Assembly (NCBI RefSeq): GCF_002979915.1
Contig: NZ_PCQA01000001.1
Span: 496,001 to 560,000 of the forward strand
Direction of reading: 5' to 3'
DNA length: 64,000 bases
Source of the DNA: Arthrobacter sp. MYb213
Lineage (GTDB): Bacteria > Actinomycetota > Actinomycetes > Actinomycetales > Micrococcaceae
The notes beneath the pieces are model-generated. The model was not told the origin of the DNA and searched no databases. It saw nothing but the letters and a program-made list of their open reading frames with translations. Position 1 is the first letter of the stretch. The number at the start of each line of letters is the position of its first letter. Both the position numbers and the translations under genes were made by a program. Positions 45,451 through 54,184 of this stretch are shown here, piece by piece.

Positions 45451-45496
45451 AAACGGTCTGATTCGAAACGTAAGTTCCGGATCAGGCCGTTTTTTG
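45451..45496 (+). terminator. Terminator of tRNA-His unit 2
   Basis: Same left arm as in unit 1 (AAACGGTCTGAT) but a changed right arm (ATCAGGCCGTTTTTT); pairing is kept with a G-U. Confidence 0.8.
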
Positions 45497-45677
45497 ATTT
45501 CCAAAGCTTTTTTGCGCACCGATTTAGCGTTAGACCGTTTCATTTCGCGCTGGTGCCGATGTTTACACAAGGTGCAGACGCGGTGATGGCCTTCATTTCT
45601 GCATGAGTTGTGGATACTAAACCAGGCAAGCGTGTGCTGTACAGCAATTTCGCTACCTGTATTTGATTTTTAGCTAC

Positions 45678-45706
45678 TTGACCAGACTCTTAACCAGGTA
45701 CAAAAT
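45678..45706 (+). promoter_or_regulatory. Promoter of the LuxR-type regulator gene, leaderless
   Basis: -35 TTGACC (45678-45683), 17-base spacer, -10 CAAAAT (45701-45706), then seven bases to the ATG at 45714. The start site would fall on or next to the ATG. Confidence 0.6.
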
Positions 45707-45713
45707 TAGGCTT

Positions 45714-48389
45714 ATGATCGGCCCGTCCAGCGAACTTCCCACGGAGTTGCCCTCACTTCACAACGCATACCAACAAGCTCGCGCAACGGTATCGCGTGGT
45801 GCTCCCATATTCATTGTGGGGCAGACCGGTAGTGGCCGTACAACATTTGCTCGACAGATCCTCTCAAAACATCCGGGAAAGACATACTGGATCACCGCAG
45901 CCAAAGCACTAAAGCAGGTTCCCTTTGCCCTGCTAACAACCTTAACCGCACAGTTGCCGACACCAACTAGCAGCTTTGCTCCGGCAGAAATGCTTGCAGG
46001 ATTAGTGCGTTACACCGGACAGCAAAGCGTTACCCTGTTTTTGGACCAGGCCCACTACGCCGACGAGCAAAGCGCTGCGATTCTTGGGCAGTTGTCACTA
46101 ACGCGAAACATTCACCTCGTAGTGACCACCACCGCGATTCATGAACTGCCCCAATCGTTGAGGGATTTACGCACCAGCGCCGACGCTTTTCGTATCGAAC
46201 TGGAACGACTGAACTTTGCTGACACGGCCACGATTTTGGAAGATGTATTGGGTGGCGCCGTGAACTCCAGCACCGTGGACACGCTACTGGAATTTTCTGA
46301 TGGAAATGCGCTCCACCTGCGCGAGCTCACCTTAGACGCGCAAAATGCGAAGGTCCTCACCAAACAGGGGTACTACTGGACTCTTGATCGGCTTTGGAAC
46401 CCTCAGGGGCCACGAATCTCAGATTTGATTACCTCACGATTGCGCGAACAGCCCCGATCTATACGTGAGGCCATAGAACTTCTGGCGGTAACCGGCAGAC
46501 TGCGATACCCCTTTGCCCAGCAACTACTGGGCGCCATACTTCCTCAATTACTCGATACCCGTCTGGCAAAACTGGTAACGCTAACCGAAGACGAAGCAAC
46601 CGGCGAGCGCGAGCTTGCGGTCGTGCTTAGTTCTGGTCTTGCCCCGCACACTGTGTTGAGTACTTTGACCGAGACGCAACTGCGAGATTACCTACAGCGC
46701 GCCTCGGATACTTTTCCCAGAGAAGTTCTCACTTCTCATGCGCGGGCTTGGTTCACCAGGCATCGGGTGCAACTGGGTATCAAGATCCCTGCAGCCGAAT
46801 TGTATGAAGATGTCGTTGGTTCGGCTCAGGCGCGCAAGTTTGCTCAGGTAGTGGCGTTGACCGATTCCTTAGATCGGGAGTCATTCACCGATCAGTCAAT
46901 GTTGGAGCACGTATTAGTGATGCGTGCCGATGCGTTACATGAGCTGGGTAAGCCGGAGGTAGCTTTATCTGTGCTTGAGCCGTTGTTACGTACCGGTAGT
47001 CCTGAGCTTCGCGGGGTTGCGGCTAAGATCGCATTCGCCGGTTTGGGTGATCCCGAGTTGGCGACGCGAATTATTGATTTCGGTCCTCAAGATCCAGTTG
47101 ATAGTCAGGCACAGCGACTGCTCGTACTTTCTCGTGCCGGGCAGGTGGTTGATACCGAGAGGTTGCGAGACTACGCCTCTCATAGCGACATCTCGCCAGC
47201 GCTACGTGCAGCATGTTTGGCACATGTGCTGATTGAGGATTGTTATGCGGGACGCCCGGTCGATGCTTTTGAAGAGTTCCTTGGGTTTGCTACAGGTGAT
47301 TTTTGGGCCTCGGCCACACCGGCGACCCAGGCTGAGCTACTTTTTGCTTTGCCGGTTTTGTCTTCCTGCTTAGGCGGTGTGAGTGCTGAGCTGGCAGAGG
47401 TACTGTCGGGACTCGATTTCACAAACTTGGCGATCAACCATGCCAATTATCTGACTGGTCATGGGCTTGAACAACTTGAGCAGGGCCGTGCGTTGGATGC
47501 CCTGGAAGCATTTGAACAGGCCTTCGCCCTCATAGTTGCCTCAGACCCATACTTATCGACTGGGTTCATCGCCTCTTTGGCGGCGAGCGCTGCGGTGATG
47601 GTTGGCGATTTGGAGAAGGCCGGAAGCTATTATTTTGTGGGTAAGTCTTCCTCGGTGGTATCTGGCCAAATTATGCGCCCTATTGCGCAACGTAATTTGT
47701 TGCCTGTCATTTTGGAATTTGAGGGTAAAGAGGCTGCGCAGGATCATCTTCAGCAGTGCTTGGTGCAGGCCGATAAATTTGATCGCAAGCTGGTTCGCAT
47801 GCGGCTGTTACACGATGCGTGGCGTTTAGGTTTGTTCGTTGGGGTGGACGAGGTCAGTGACGCCGCAGGCGTAGTACAAGGCCCCCTGGCGCAGACTATT
47901 GGACAATACGCTGCGGTAATCCAAGACCCGACGCTAGAAGCCGTACAGGCGCTGACTGCCGCTCACGTATCTTCGCAACGTTTGCTCTATGCTGCCGAGG
48001 TTGCGCAGCGTGCCTCGGGCGCTGCTCGTGAGCTGGGTCAGCGTACATTGGCGTCTCGATTGTTATCGCTGTCTACGGAGTTGGCTGAGCCGCTTGAACA
48101 AGTCAACACTCCGGCCTTAGGTCGCGGACGTATTGTTCGGTCCTTACTCACCGAACGTGAGTACGCTACCTGTGTTCTTGCAGCGGGTGGGGCGAGTAGT
48201 CATGAAATTGCTGACGAACTATTCCTCTCCCGACGTACGGTGGAGGGTCACTTGCAGCGTTCATATACAAAGTTAGGTATCGTCGATCGTCGTCAGCTGC
48301 TTCCAAGCGCCGATGGAGATATCGATTTGGCTGAACCTCTTAATGCGCGGTTGACGTCGCTACCTGTATCCGGGCAAACCACTACCTAG
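45714..48389 (+). CDS. Large ATPase-LuxR transcriptional regulator
   Basis: 891 residues from the ATG at 45714; an in-frame ATG at 45663 overlaps the promoter and is rejected. N-terminal AAA/STAND-like ATPase with a P-loop GQTGSGRT at 36-43, where Arg replaces the usual Lys, and a Walker B-like LFLDQAH near 110. A long helical-repeat middle follows, and the C-terminal ~65 residues are a LuxR helix-turn-helix (LTEREYATCVLAAGGASSHEIADELFLSRRTVEGHLQ region near 810-850). Such LAL-like proteins integrate a ligand or nucleotide signal. Targets unknown. It is followed by a structured non-coding stretch and two terminators. Confidence 0.83.
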   Translation: MIGPSSELPTELPSLHNAYQQARATVSRGAPIFIVGQTGSGRTTFARQILSKHPGKTYWITAAKALKQVPFALLTTLTAQLPTPTSSFAPAEMLAGLVRYTGQQSVTLFLDQAHYADEQSAAILGQLSLTRNIHLVVTTTAIHELPQSLRDLRTSADAFRIELERLNFADTATILEDVLGGAVNSSTVDTLLEFSDGNALHLRELTLDAQNAKVLTKQGYYWTLDRLWNPQGPRISDLITSRLREQPRSIREAIELLAVTGRLRYPFAQQLLGAILPQLLDTRLAKLVTLTEDEATGERELAVVLSSGLAPHTVLSTLTETQLRDYLQRASDTFPREVLTSHARAWFTRHRVQLGIKIPAAELYEDVVGSAQARKFAQVVALTDSLDRESFTDQSMLEHVLVMRADALHELGKPEVALSVLEPLLRTGSPELRGVAAKIAFAGLGDPELATRIIDFGPQDPVDSQAQRLLVLSRAGQVVDTERLRDYASHSDISPALRAACLAHVLIEDCYAGRPVDAFEEFLGFATGDFWASATPATQAELLFALPVLSSCLGGVSAELAEVLSGLDFTNLAINHANYLTGHGLEQLEQGRALDALEAFEQAFALIVASDPYLSTGFIASLAASAAVMVGDLEKAGSYYFVGKSSSVVSGQIMRPIAQRNLLPVILEFEGKEAAQDHLQQCLVQADKFDRKLVRMRLLHDAWRLGLFVGVDEVSDAAGVVQGPLAQTIGQYAAVIQDPTLEAVQALTAAHVSSQRLLYAAEVAQRASGAARELGQRTLASRLLSLSTELAEPLEQVNTPALGRGRIVRSLLTEREYATCVLAAGGASSHEIADELFLSRRTVEGHLQRSYTKLGIVDRRQLLPSADGDIDLAEPLNARLTSLPVSGQTTT

Positions 48390-48546
48390 TCATCGATTTC
48401 GAGGCTACTTTGGCGTTCTATCGCCCTAGAATAGGAAGCGGGGAATCGAAGTTTGTATTGTGAATCTTGGGGGATTCAGAATTCGATTTATTGGGATAAG
48501 GCTTTTAGACACTCGCAAATGTCTGAGCGGCTATGAAGCTCACCAG

Positions 48547-48575
48547 AAGGCTAACGTCATGGGGACGTTAGCCTT
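48547..48575 (+). terminator. First terminator downstream of LuxR gene
   Basis: AAGGCTAACGTC - 5 bases - GACGTTAGCCTT followed by TCCCATTT. Confidence 0.75.
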
Positions 48576-48588
48576 TCCCATTTAAAAC

Positions 48589-48621
48589 GCCCATTAGAAG
48601 GTTTGTTCTAATGGGCTATTT
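48589..48621 (+). terminator. Second terminator downstream of LuxR gene
   Basis: GCCCATTAGAA - ggtttg - TTCTAATGGGC followed by TATTTTT. Confidence 0.85.
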
Positions 48622-48920
48622 TTCGTATATCGCGTCAGGCAACCACAATAAATGCCCGATTGACGGTGAAGTGCATCTCAGTGCGAATCTTCAATTCAGT
48701 TCCACGTCGCCTGTACGTCAGACGCGGTCTGCGCGATTAAGGCCGAAGAACAGCGATTTAGACTAGTAAACACGCATAATTTCTTACATACCTACCCTCA
48801 CCAACACGAGCTTGCGCATTGACGGGCCCTAACCACCGCCGGTACCCGCAGTGGCGAAACTAGGATGAGCCGTGAAACTATTGGAGAAGACTTCTTAGCA
48901 CCTTGGAAAGGACCGATCAC

Positions 48921-49493
48921 GTGCCCATTCGGCAGATCACCGTATATGGAGAACCAGTACTGCACCAACGCGCAGCTGAGGTCACCGAATTTGATGACCA
49001 GTTACGCCAGCTCGTTGCTGATATGCATGCCACCATGGATGCGGCTCACGGTGTCGGACTAGCGGCACCACAAATCGGTGTCGGACTGCGTATCTTTACC
49101 TACATCTACGCTGATCAAGATACGGCTCCTGAACGCGGCGTGCTCATCAACCCTGTACTGACCCTCTCTAAGGTCTCCCAGGCAACGCCTGACCCGGACG
49201 AGGAAGCCGAGGGGTGCCTTTCCGTGCCTGGCCTGAACTTCCCACTCAAGCGGGCTGAATACGCCAAGGTGGAAGGCGTTGATGAGTTTGGTAAGCCGGT
49301 CTCCTTCGAGGCGACCGGATGGTTTGCGCGCATCATGCAGCACGAGTTTGATCATCTGGACGGTTTCCTTTATGTAGACAAGCTGGTGCCGCGGTGGGAT
49401 AAGCGTTGGCTCAAGGCGAAGAAGTCTTTGGGTTGGGGCGTTGCCGGCATTACCTGGCTGCCGGGTACCGATGAGGATCCTTTCGGACACTAG
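48921..49493 (+). CDS. def: Peptide deformylase
   Basis: 190 residues from the GTG at 48921 (MPIRQITVYGEPVL), with GAAAGG upstream; an in-frame TTG 18 bases earlier is less likely. Three PDF motifs: GVGLAAPQ at 44-51, EGCLS with metal ligand Cys99, and QHEFDH with His141, Glu142, His145. Removes the formyl group from nascent proteins. Monocistronic with its own terminator. Tail GWGVAGITWLPGTDEDPFGH is typical of actinobacterial type 1 PDF. Confidence 0.95.
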   Translation: MPIRQITVYGEPVLHQRAAEVTEFDDQLRQLVADMHATMDAAHGVGLAAPQIGVGLRIFTYIYADQDTAPERGVLINPVLTLSKVSQATPDPDEEAEGCLSVPGLNFPLKRAEYAKVEGVDEFGKPVSFEATGWFARIMQHEFDHLDGFLYVDKLVPRWDKRWLKAKKSLGWGVAGITWLPGTDEDPFGH

Positions 49494-49519
49494 AGCCTGA
49501 AATTTATATACCGCTGATG

Positions 49520-49556
49520 CAGCGCCGTACCGAGTGAATCGGTCGGCGCTGCTTTT
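49520..49556 (+). terminator. def terminator
   Basis: CAGCGCCG-t-ACCGA - gtgaa - TCGGT-CGGCGCTG followed by CTTTTG. Confidence 0.8.
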
Positions 49557-49559
49557 GCA

Positions 49560-50000
49560 TTCCAGAGTAGTTGGGTTATTCCCTGTCCCCCGGCGATGTT
49601 TTCCGGACAGCGAATGATCCGCCCACCATCCGCATAGCGCCTCTTAGGCCCTCTGTGCCGATAGACATTGCGCCACTATGCAGCCTGCAGCAGAAACTCA
49701 CGACTGGCCCTGTGCCTGGCACTCATAAAAGGGCCCAACGCGAACGACTACAGGCCCATAGGCTTGCAGGTAGCCCCGAGCTGGGCCGGGGAAGAACCTA
49801 CTCCCCTATTGGCGCGCGGCAAGGCGTGCTCAATGCCAGAATAAGAACCTTCTTGGCTGGATGAGCGCGCATAGGCCCGCGGTCGTGTGGCAGGGATTGC
49901 TCAGACCCACAGGACGGTTGGCTTAGCATCTGCCACCGGCGGGAGACCGCAGCGCAAACATGATTAGAACATACTTTCGAATCACGTTCGTTGTGACTAG
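49560..50000. other. 440-base gap without recognised gene
   Basis: Open frames here (for example 49571-49864 on the plus strand) give Arg/Pro/Ser-rich products with no domain and no ribosome site. The stretch repeats GGCCC-type words (six or more) and is richer in G+C than the flanks. I cannot assign a function; it may be a decayed gene or an unknown RNA. Confidence 0.4.
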
Positions 50001-50465
50001 TTACTGCCCGGCCGGCTCGGATGTGTGGCGCGGAAGGACTTGAACTACAAAGGCTTCGCCCGTCGATTGGCACTTGTTCACGGCTTCGGCATCCTGCTCA
50101 GAGAGCTGATGAAAGCCGCCGCCAATACTCAGATGGTCCCCCACGCGAAACTCTTCATCGGCAATCTTCATCCCAGGCCACCCATCAGACAAGACGTGAG
50201 CCTCGGAGGGGAATATTAACAAGGTCGGTTGACCCTTCGGATCACGAAGTTCGAAGCATTGCCCCGCACTGAGTAGCAGCACTCCGCTGGCTTCAACTGA
50301 GTTGCTCGCTTCCTCATCTATGGAGTGCGCTCCAACCACGGCTCGTGGCTCGCCTGCCGTCAGTCCAAGCTCACTACCGTCTGTAGCGCAGGAACTTAGC
50401 GCTAGCGTACATATGCCGAGCGCTGCGAACACGCCGGTCACACCAATTTTAATACGCCTAGCCAT
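50001..50465 (-). CDS. Hypothetical secreted lipoprotein
   Basis: 154 residues. Signal peptide RRIKIGVTGVFAALGICTLAL with lipobox LSSC (Cys26), so a lipid-anchored outside protein. The mature part has two further Cys (Cys~79 in GQCFEL and Cys~136 in NKCQ) that could form a disulfide. No known domain recognised. Same strand as and downstream of gap, but the gap terminator lies between. Confidence 0.65.
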   Translation of the reverse strand: MARRIKIGVTGVFAALGICTLALSSCATDGSELGLTAGEPRAVVGAHSIDEEASNSVEASGVLLLSAGQCFELRDPKGQPTLLIFPSEAHVLSDGWPGMKIADEEFRVGDHLSIGGGFHQLSEQDAEAVNKCQSTGEAFVVQVLPRHTSEPAGQ

Positions 50466-50500
50466 AAGGGAAATCTTAGCAAGTCAGCCGAAGTTTAAAA

Positions 50501-50544
50501 CGCAGCACCCCGACCCTTAGACAAAAGGATCGGGGTGCTGCGTG
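50501..50544 (-). terminator. gap terminator
   Basis: ACGCAGCACCCCGA ... TCGGGGTGCTGCGT, a 14-base stem with an inner CCTT/AAGG, followed on the minus strand by TTTTAAAC. Confidence 0.8.
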
Positions 50545-50557
50545 AATGCGTTAAGAC

Positions 50558-52015
50558 TTAGGCGTTAGCTACCTGAGCCGCAACGGCTGGAACTGCCACC
50601 GGGTGGGTGCCGGCGATTGATTCAATCACACGCACTACCTGGCAGGAGTAACCGAATTCGTTGTCGTACCAGACGTAAACGATAGCGTTCTTGTCCGAGA
50701 CGATGGTCGCCAAACCATCAACGATGCCCGCACGGCGTGAACCGACGAAGTCGGTAGACACAACCTCAGGGGAATCGATGTAGTCGATCTGGCGGTGCAG
50801 GCTAGAAGTCAGCGAAGCCTCGCGCAGGTAAGCGTTCAATTCTTCCTTGGTGGTCCCGTTCTCAAGGCTGAGGTTCAAGATCGCCATGGAGACATCTGGG
50901 GTTGGTACGCGGATCGCGTTACCGGTCAGCTTGCCTTCGAGCTCTGGCAATGCCTTGGCTACTGCCTTGGCGGCACCGGTCTCGGTGATCACCATGTTCA
51001 GTGCTGCCGAACGGCCGCGACGCTCACCCTTGTGGAAGTTGTCGATTAGGTTCTGGTCGTTGGTGAACGAGTGAACGGTCTCAACGTGCCCGTGGATGAC
51101 GCCGAACTTGTCGTTCAGTGCCTTCAGGATCGGGGTGATCGCGTTGGTGGTGCAGGAGGCCGCGGTGACGATCTTGTCATCTGCGGTGATCCAGGAATCA
51201 TTGATGCCGTGGACGATGTTCTTCAGATCGCCCTTGCCCGGTGCGGTCAGCAGTACGCGGGCAACGCCCTTAGCCTGCAGGTGCTGGGACAAACCAGCCT
51301 CGTCGCGCCAACGGCCGGTGTTGTCCACCACGATGGCGTTGTTGATGCCATGCTCGGTGTAGTCAACGGTGGTTGGATCATTCGAGTAGATGACCTTGAT
51401 CAGGGTGCCGTTAGCCAAGATGGTGCTGTTGGCTTCGTCTACGGTGATCGAACCGTCAAAGCGGCCGTGAACCGAGTCGCGACGCAGCAGCGAAGCACGC
51501 TTGACGATGTCGTCATCCGAACCCTTACGCACCACAATGGCACGCAGGCGCAGGCCGTAGCCGCCGCGTTCGATGAGGATACGTGCCAATAGGCGGCCGA
51601 TTCGACCGAAGCCGTAGAGCACGACGTCCTGTGGCTCAATGTCGGTGGCGCCAGCCTGGCCGACCTTCTCACCTAGCTCTTCGGTGAGGAATGCTTTCAG
51701 GTCCTTCGAACCGGAGGTGACGAACTTCTTGTTCAGTCGACCCAAGTCAACGGAAACCGAACCAACGTTCAAAGATTCAATTGCTTCGAGCATTGGCATG
51801 GTGGTGGTCAACGCCAATTCTTCGCCATCAATCCGGCGCACTACGCGGTGAGCCTTAATGATGTCGATGGCGGACTGGTTGATCATTTTACGGCCGTAGA
51901 TCGAGGTCACCACATTGTTATTGCGGTTAAGACGTCCGATCAGTGGAATCATGGCCTCGGCGAGCTCTTCGCGCCCGCTCCATTCTTCCTGGGCAACGAC
52001 AGACTGCTGGGTCAC
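50558..52015 (-). CDS. gap: Glyceraldehyde-3-phosphate dehydrogenase, long form
   Basis: 485 residues from the GTG at 52015, with GAAGGA six bases upstream; an in-frame ATG lies five codons earlier. Residues ~1-130 are an extra N-terminal segment; then the NAD domain with GFGRIGR at 135-141 and the catalytic ASCTTN with Cys288. This long type is like corynebacterial GapB and differs from the ~335-residue glycolytic enzyme; in corynebacteria it works mainly in gluconeogenesis. Whether a short gap also exists cannot be seen in this window. Confidence 0.9.
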   Translation of the reverse strand: MTQQSVVAQEEWSGREELAEAMIPLIGRLNRNNNVVTSIYGRKMINQSAIDIIKAHRVVRRIDGEELALTTTMPMLEAIESLNVGSVSVDLGRLNKKFVTSGSKDLKAFLTEELGEKVGQAGATDIEPQDVVLYGFGRIGRLLARILIERGGYGLRLRAIVVRKGSDDDIVKRASLLRRDSVHGRFDGSITVDEANSTILANGTLIKVIYSNDPTTVDYTEHGINNAIVVDNTGRWRDEAGLSQHLQAKGVARVLLTAPGKGDLKNIVHGINDSWITADDKIVTAASCTTNAITPILKALNDKFGVIHGHVETVHSFTNDQNLIDNFHKGERRGRSAALNMVITETGAAKAVAKALPELEGKLTGNAIRVPTPDVSMAILNLSLENGTTKEELNAYLREASLTSSLHRQIDYIDSPEVVSTDFVGSRRAGIVDGLATIVSDKNAIVYVWYDNEFGYSCQVVRVIESIAGTHPVAVPAVAAQVANA

Positions 52016-52198
52016 AGAAAATCCTTCCATTTCAGCCGACTTCCAGATCCATAAAGTCGGTTGGCACCGTGAGAAGCACCATTGCTTTTGCGGTGGCGCG
52101 GGGTAACAGGATCATCCCCGCAAGTACGTATCTAGTCTAGACGGTGCACCCGCGAAGCGGAGCCTGACGCCTGTGAATCATCTCACCAAGGGAGTGAG

Positions 52199-52558
52199 TG
52201 AATGGGATGACCGATACGCCGGGTTCTGTCCGCTTGCGCGAAGACGATCATCTATCTACGACTGCCGTTGCCGACAGCCTCTAGCGGTCCACCCGACCGC
52301 ATGGGGCGAACAGCCCTCATAACGCGGTCTGTATGACCTTGCTCCGGGTGGGGTTTACCAAGCCATCTCGGTCACCCGAGATGCTGGTGGTCTCTTACAC
52401 CACCGTTTCACCCTTACCAGGAAAACCTGGCGGTCTATTTTCTGTGGCACTAGCCTGCGGGTTACCCCGAGTGGGCGTTACCCACCACCCTGTTCTGTGG
52501 AGCCCGGACGTTCCTCGGGCCGTTTGCACGGCACGCGATCGCCTAGTCATCCCATTCG
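52199..52558 (-). ncRNA. rnpB: RNase P RNA, bacterial class A
   Basis: On the minus strand the conserved CR-I segment GAGGAACGTCCGGGCTCC, ACAGAACAGGGTG, and near the 3' end ACAGAACCCGGCGTAT are all present. P1 is formed by GAATGGGATGAC at the 5' end and GTCATCCCATTC at the 3' end, which set the limits. Length about 360 bases, normal for actinobacteria. Ends are accurate to a few bases. Confidence 0.95.
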
Positions 52559-52601
52559 TTAACCATTCTAGCCCCGCCAGTTTCTTTACACCGACTTCGG
52601 C

Positions 52602-54044
52602 TTAAGAGCCGCTGGCCACATTTGAGGCGGGGAAATGATATTCCTCCATTAAGCGCAACCAAATTTCACTAATCGTCGGGTACGCGGGAACCGCATGCCA
52701 TAACCTGTCCATAGCTACCTCGCCAACAATCGCGATAGTCGCCGCATGGAGCAGCTCTGCGACATCGTGGCCGACAAAGGTTGCCCCGATAATCACCTGA
52801 CGCGATTGATCAACGACCAACTTAGCTTGGCCCTGGTAGCCGTCGGCGTGCAAACTGGCGCCGGCCACGGCACCCAGCTCGTATTCGACGCAGCGAACGT
52901 TGAGTTCTTTGGCGCGCGCTTCGGCTTCGGTCATTCCGACGGCTGCGACCTGCGGGTCACTAAAAATTACTCGCGGTACGGCCACGTGATCTGCGCTCGC
53001 CACGTGGCTACCCCACCGCGCGGACGAGAGCGGTTCGCCGTTGCGCCGAGCAGCGATTGCCTCACCGGCAATGCGCGCCTGGTATTTTCCCTGATGGGTC
53101 AGTGCGGCGCGAGAATTCACATCGCCCACCGCGTAGAGCCAGTCGAAACCCTCTACGAGCATGCTGTCATCCACATTCAGCTTTGCTGTGGGGTCCAGAT
53201 TCAGTGCCTCCAAACCAAGATTGGCGGTATTAGCCCGCCTACCGGTGGAAACCAGCAACTGCTCGGCGAAAATTTGCCTACCGTCGTTCAACTGGACGCT
53301 CACCACACCAGCTGCATCGCGGTCCACACGATCCGGGGTGAGGCCTTGAAGAATCTGAACGCCCGCATCCGCTAGTGCTTTTGTCAGATATTCACCCACA
53401 AATGGTTCTTCGCGGCTCATCAAGGATCGACGGGAGAGCATCGTGACCTGTGACCCCAGGGCAGCGAAAGCGAAGGCCAGCTCGGTGCCCGCCACCCCTG
53501 CACCAATGATGGTCAAGCGCGCCGGAATTTCTTGAGCCGCGGTAGCTTCTCTGGTGCCCCAGGGTTTGGCCTGCACTAATCCGGCAATGTTTGGCAGCAC
53601 CGGCACCGAACCGGTAGCAAGTACCACGGCGAGCGCCGAATACTGGCTCTTCCCCACCTGGACAAGATGCGGACCGATAATTTCACCGCGGCCGCGTATC
53701 AGCTCAATCTCTGCCGAGGCTAACCACTTGGTTTGTCCCGAGTCATCCCAGTGACTGGCGAATGAATCGCGCCGCGCGAGTACCTGCGGTGCGTTGATGT
53801 CTCCGGTGATTGCCTGCTTTGCTCCTGGTAACCTGCGTGCCGCGTTCAACGCTTGCCCACTACGTAGCAGCGCCTTAGACGGCATGCACGCCCAATAAGA
53901 ACATTCGCCGCCAACCAGTTCAGACTCGACGATTGCGACCCGCAATCCATGTTTGACCGCGTAATCGGCCGCGTTTTCCCCTGCCGGGCCGGCGCCAATG
54001 ACTATCAGGTCAAAATCGTACTCAACAGGCGAAGAGCTATTCAT
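52602..54044 (-). CDS. Pyridine nucleotide-disulfide oxidoreductase with altered C-terminal acid-base site
   Basis: 480 residues. FAD motif GAGPAGENAA at ~17-26, redox pair Cys48/Cys53 in GECSYWACMPSK, NAD(P) motif GAGVAGTELAF near 178, second FAD contact YAVGDV near 303. In lipoamide dehydrogenases the C-terminal motif is HPTxSE with catalytic His; here it is YPTISE with Tyr455. MerA also has Tyr near this place. So lipoamide reduction is doubtful, and quinone, mercury or other disulfide reduction are alternatives. No E2/E3 genes are nearby. Confidence 0.85.
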   Translation of the reverse strand: MNSSSPVEYDFDLIVIGAGPAGENAADYAVKHGLRVAIVESELVGGECSYWACMPSKALLRSGQALNAARRLPGAKQAITGDINAPQVLARRDSFASHWDDSGQTKWLASAEIELIRGRGEIIGPHLVQVGKSQYSALAVVLATGSVPVLPNIAGLVQAKPWGTREATAAQEIPARLTIIGAGVAGTELAFAFAALGSQVTMLSRRSLMSREEPFVGEYLTKALADAGVQILQGLTPDRVDRDAAGVVSVQLNDGRQIFAEQLLVSTGRRANTANLGLEALNLDPTAKLNVDDSMLVEGFDWLYAVGDVNSRAALTHQGKYQARIAGEAIAARRNGEPLSSARWGSHVASADHVAVPRVIFSDPQVAAVGMTEAEARAKELNVRCVEYELGAVAGASLHADGYQGQAKLVVDQSRQVIIGATFVGHDVAELLHAATIAIVGEVAMDRLWHAVPAYPTISEIWLRLMEEYHFPASNVASGS

Positions 54045-54184
54045 GGTGTTTCCTCACTGCAAAAATCGAGTTCGGGCTACTGTGTTCAGCGTAGCTAGCC
54101 GCTTGCGATTCGTACATGATGAGCTATTTGTTCCAGGCAGCGCCCTGCGCCGAACCCCGGTTGATCTCCGATAAGCTGGAAGGC

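Larger units (their letters stand above)
48390..48920. other. 531-base gap with structured RNA-like segment
   Basis: No convincing protein gene. It holds a -10-like TAGAAT (48427-48432), nested inverted repeats (AATCGAA 48444-48450 with TTCGATT 48482-48488; GAATC 48462-48466 with GATTC 48473-48477) and two terminators. A 41-codon GTG frame at 48460 runs into the first terminator and has no near ribosome site. From ~48625 to 48900 I see nothing I can name. Confidence 0.5.

Noticed and set aside
45403-45606. Open frame starting inside the second tRNA-His
   Set aside because: Overlaps tRNA and terminator; composition not protein-like.
52333-52605. Open frame on the plus strand across 52.3-52.6 kb
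   Set aside because: It is antisense to the RNase P RNA, whose conserved elements are unmistakable.
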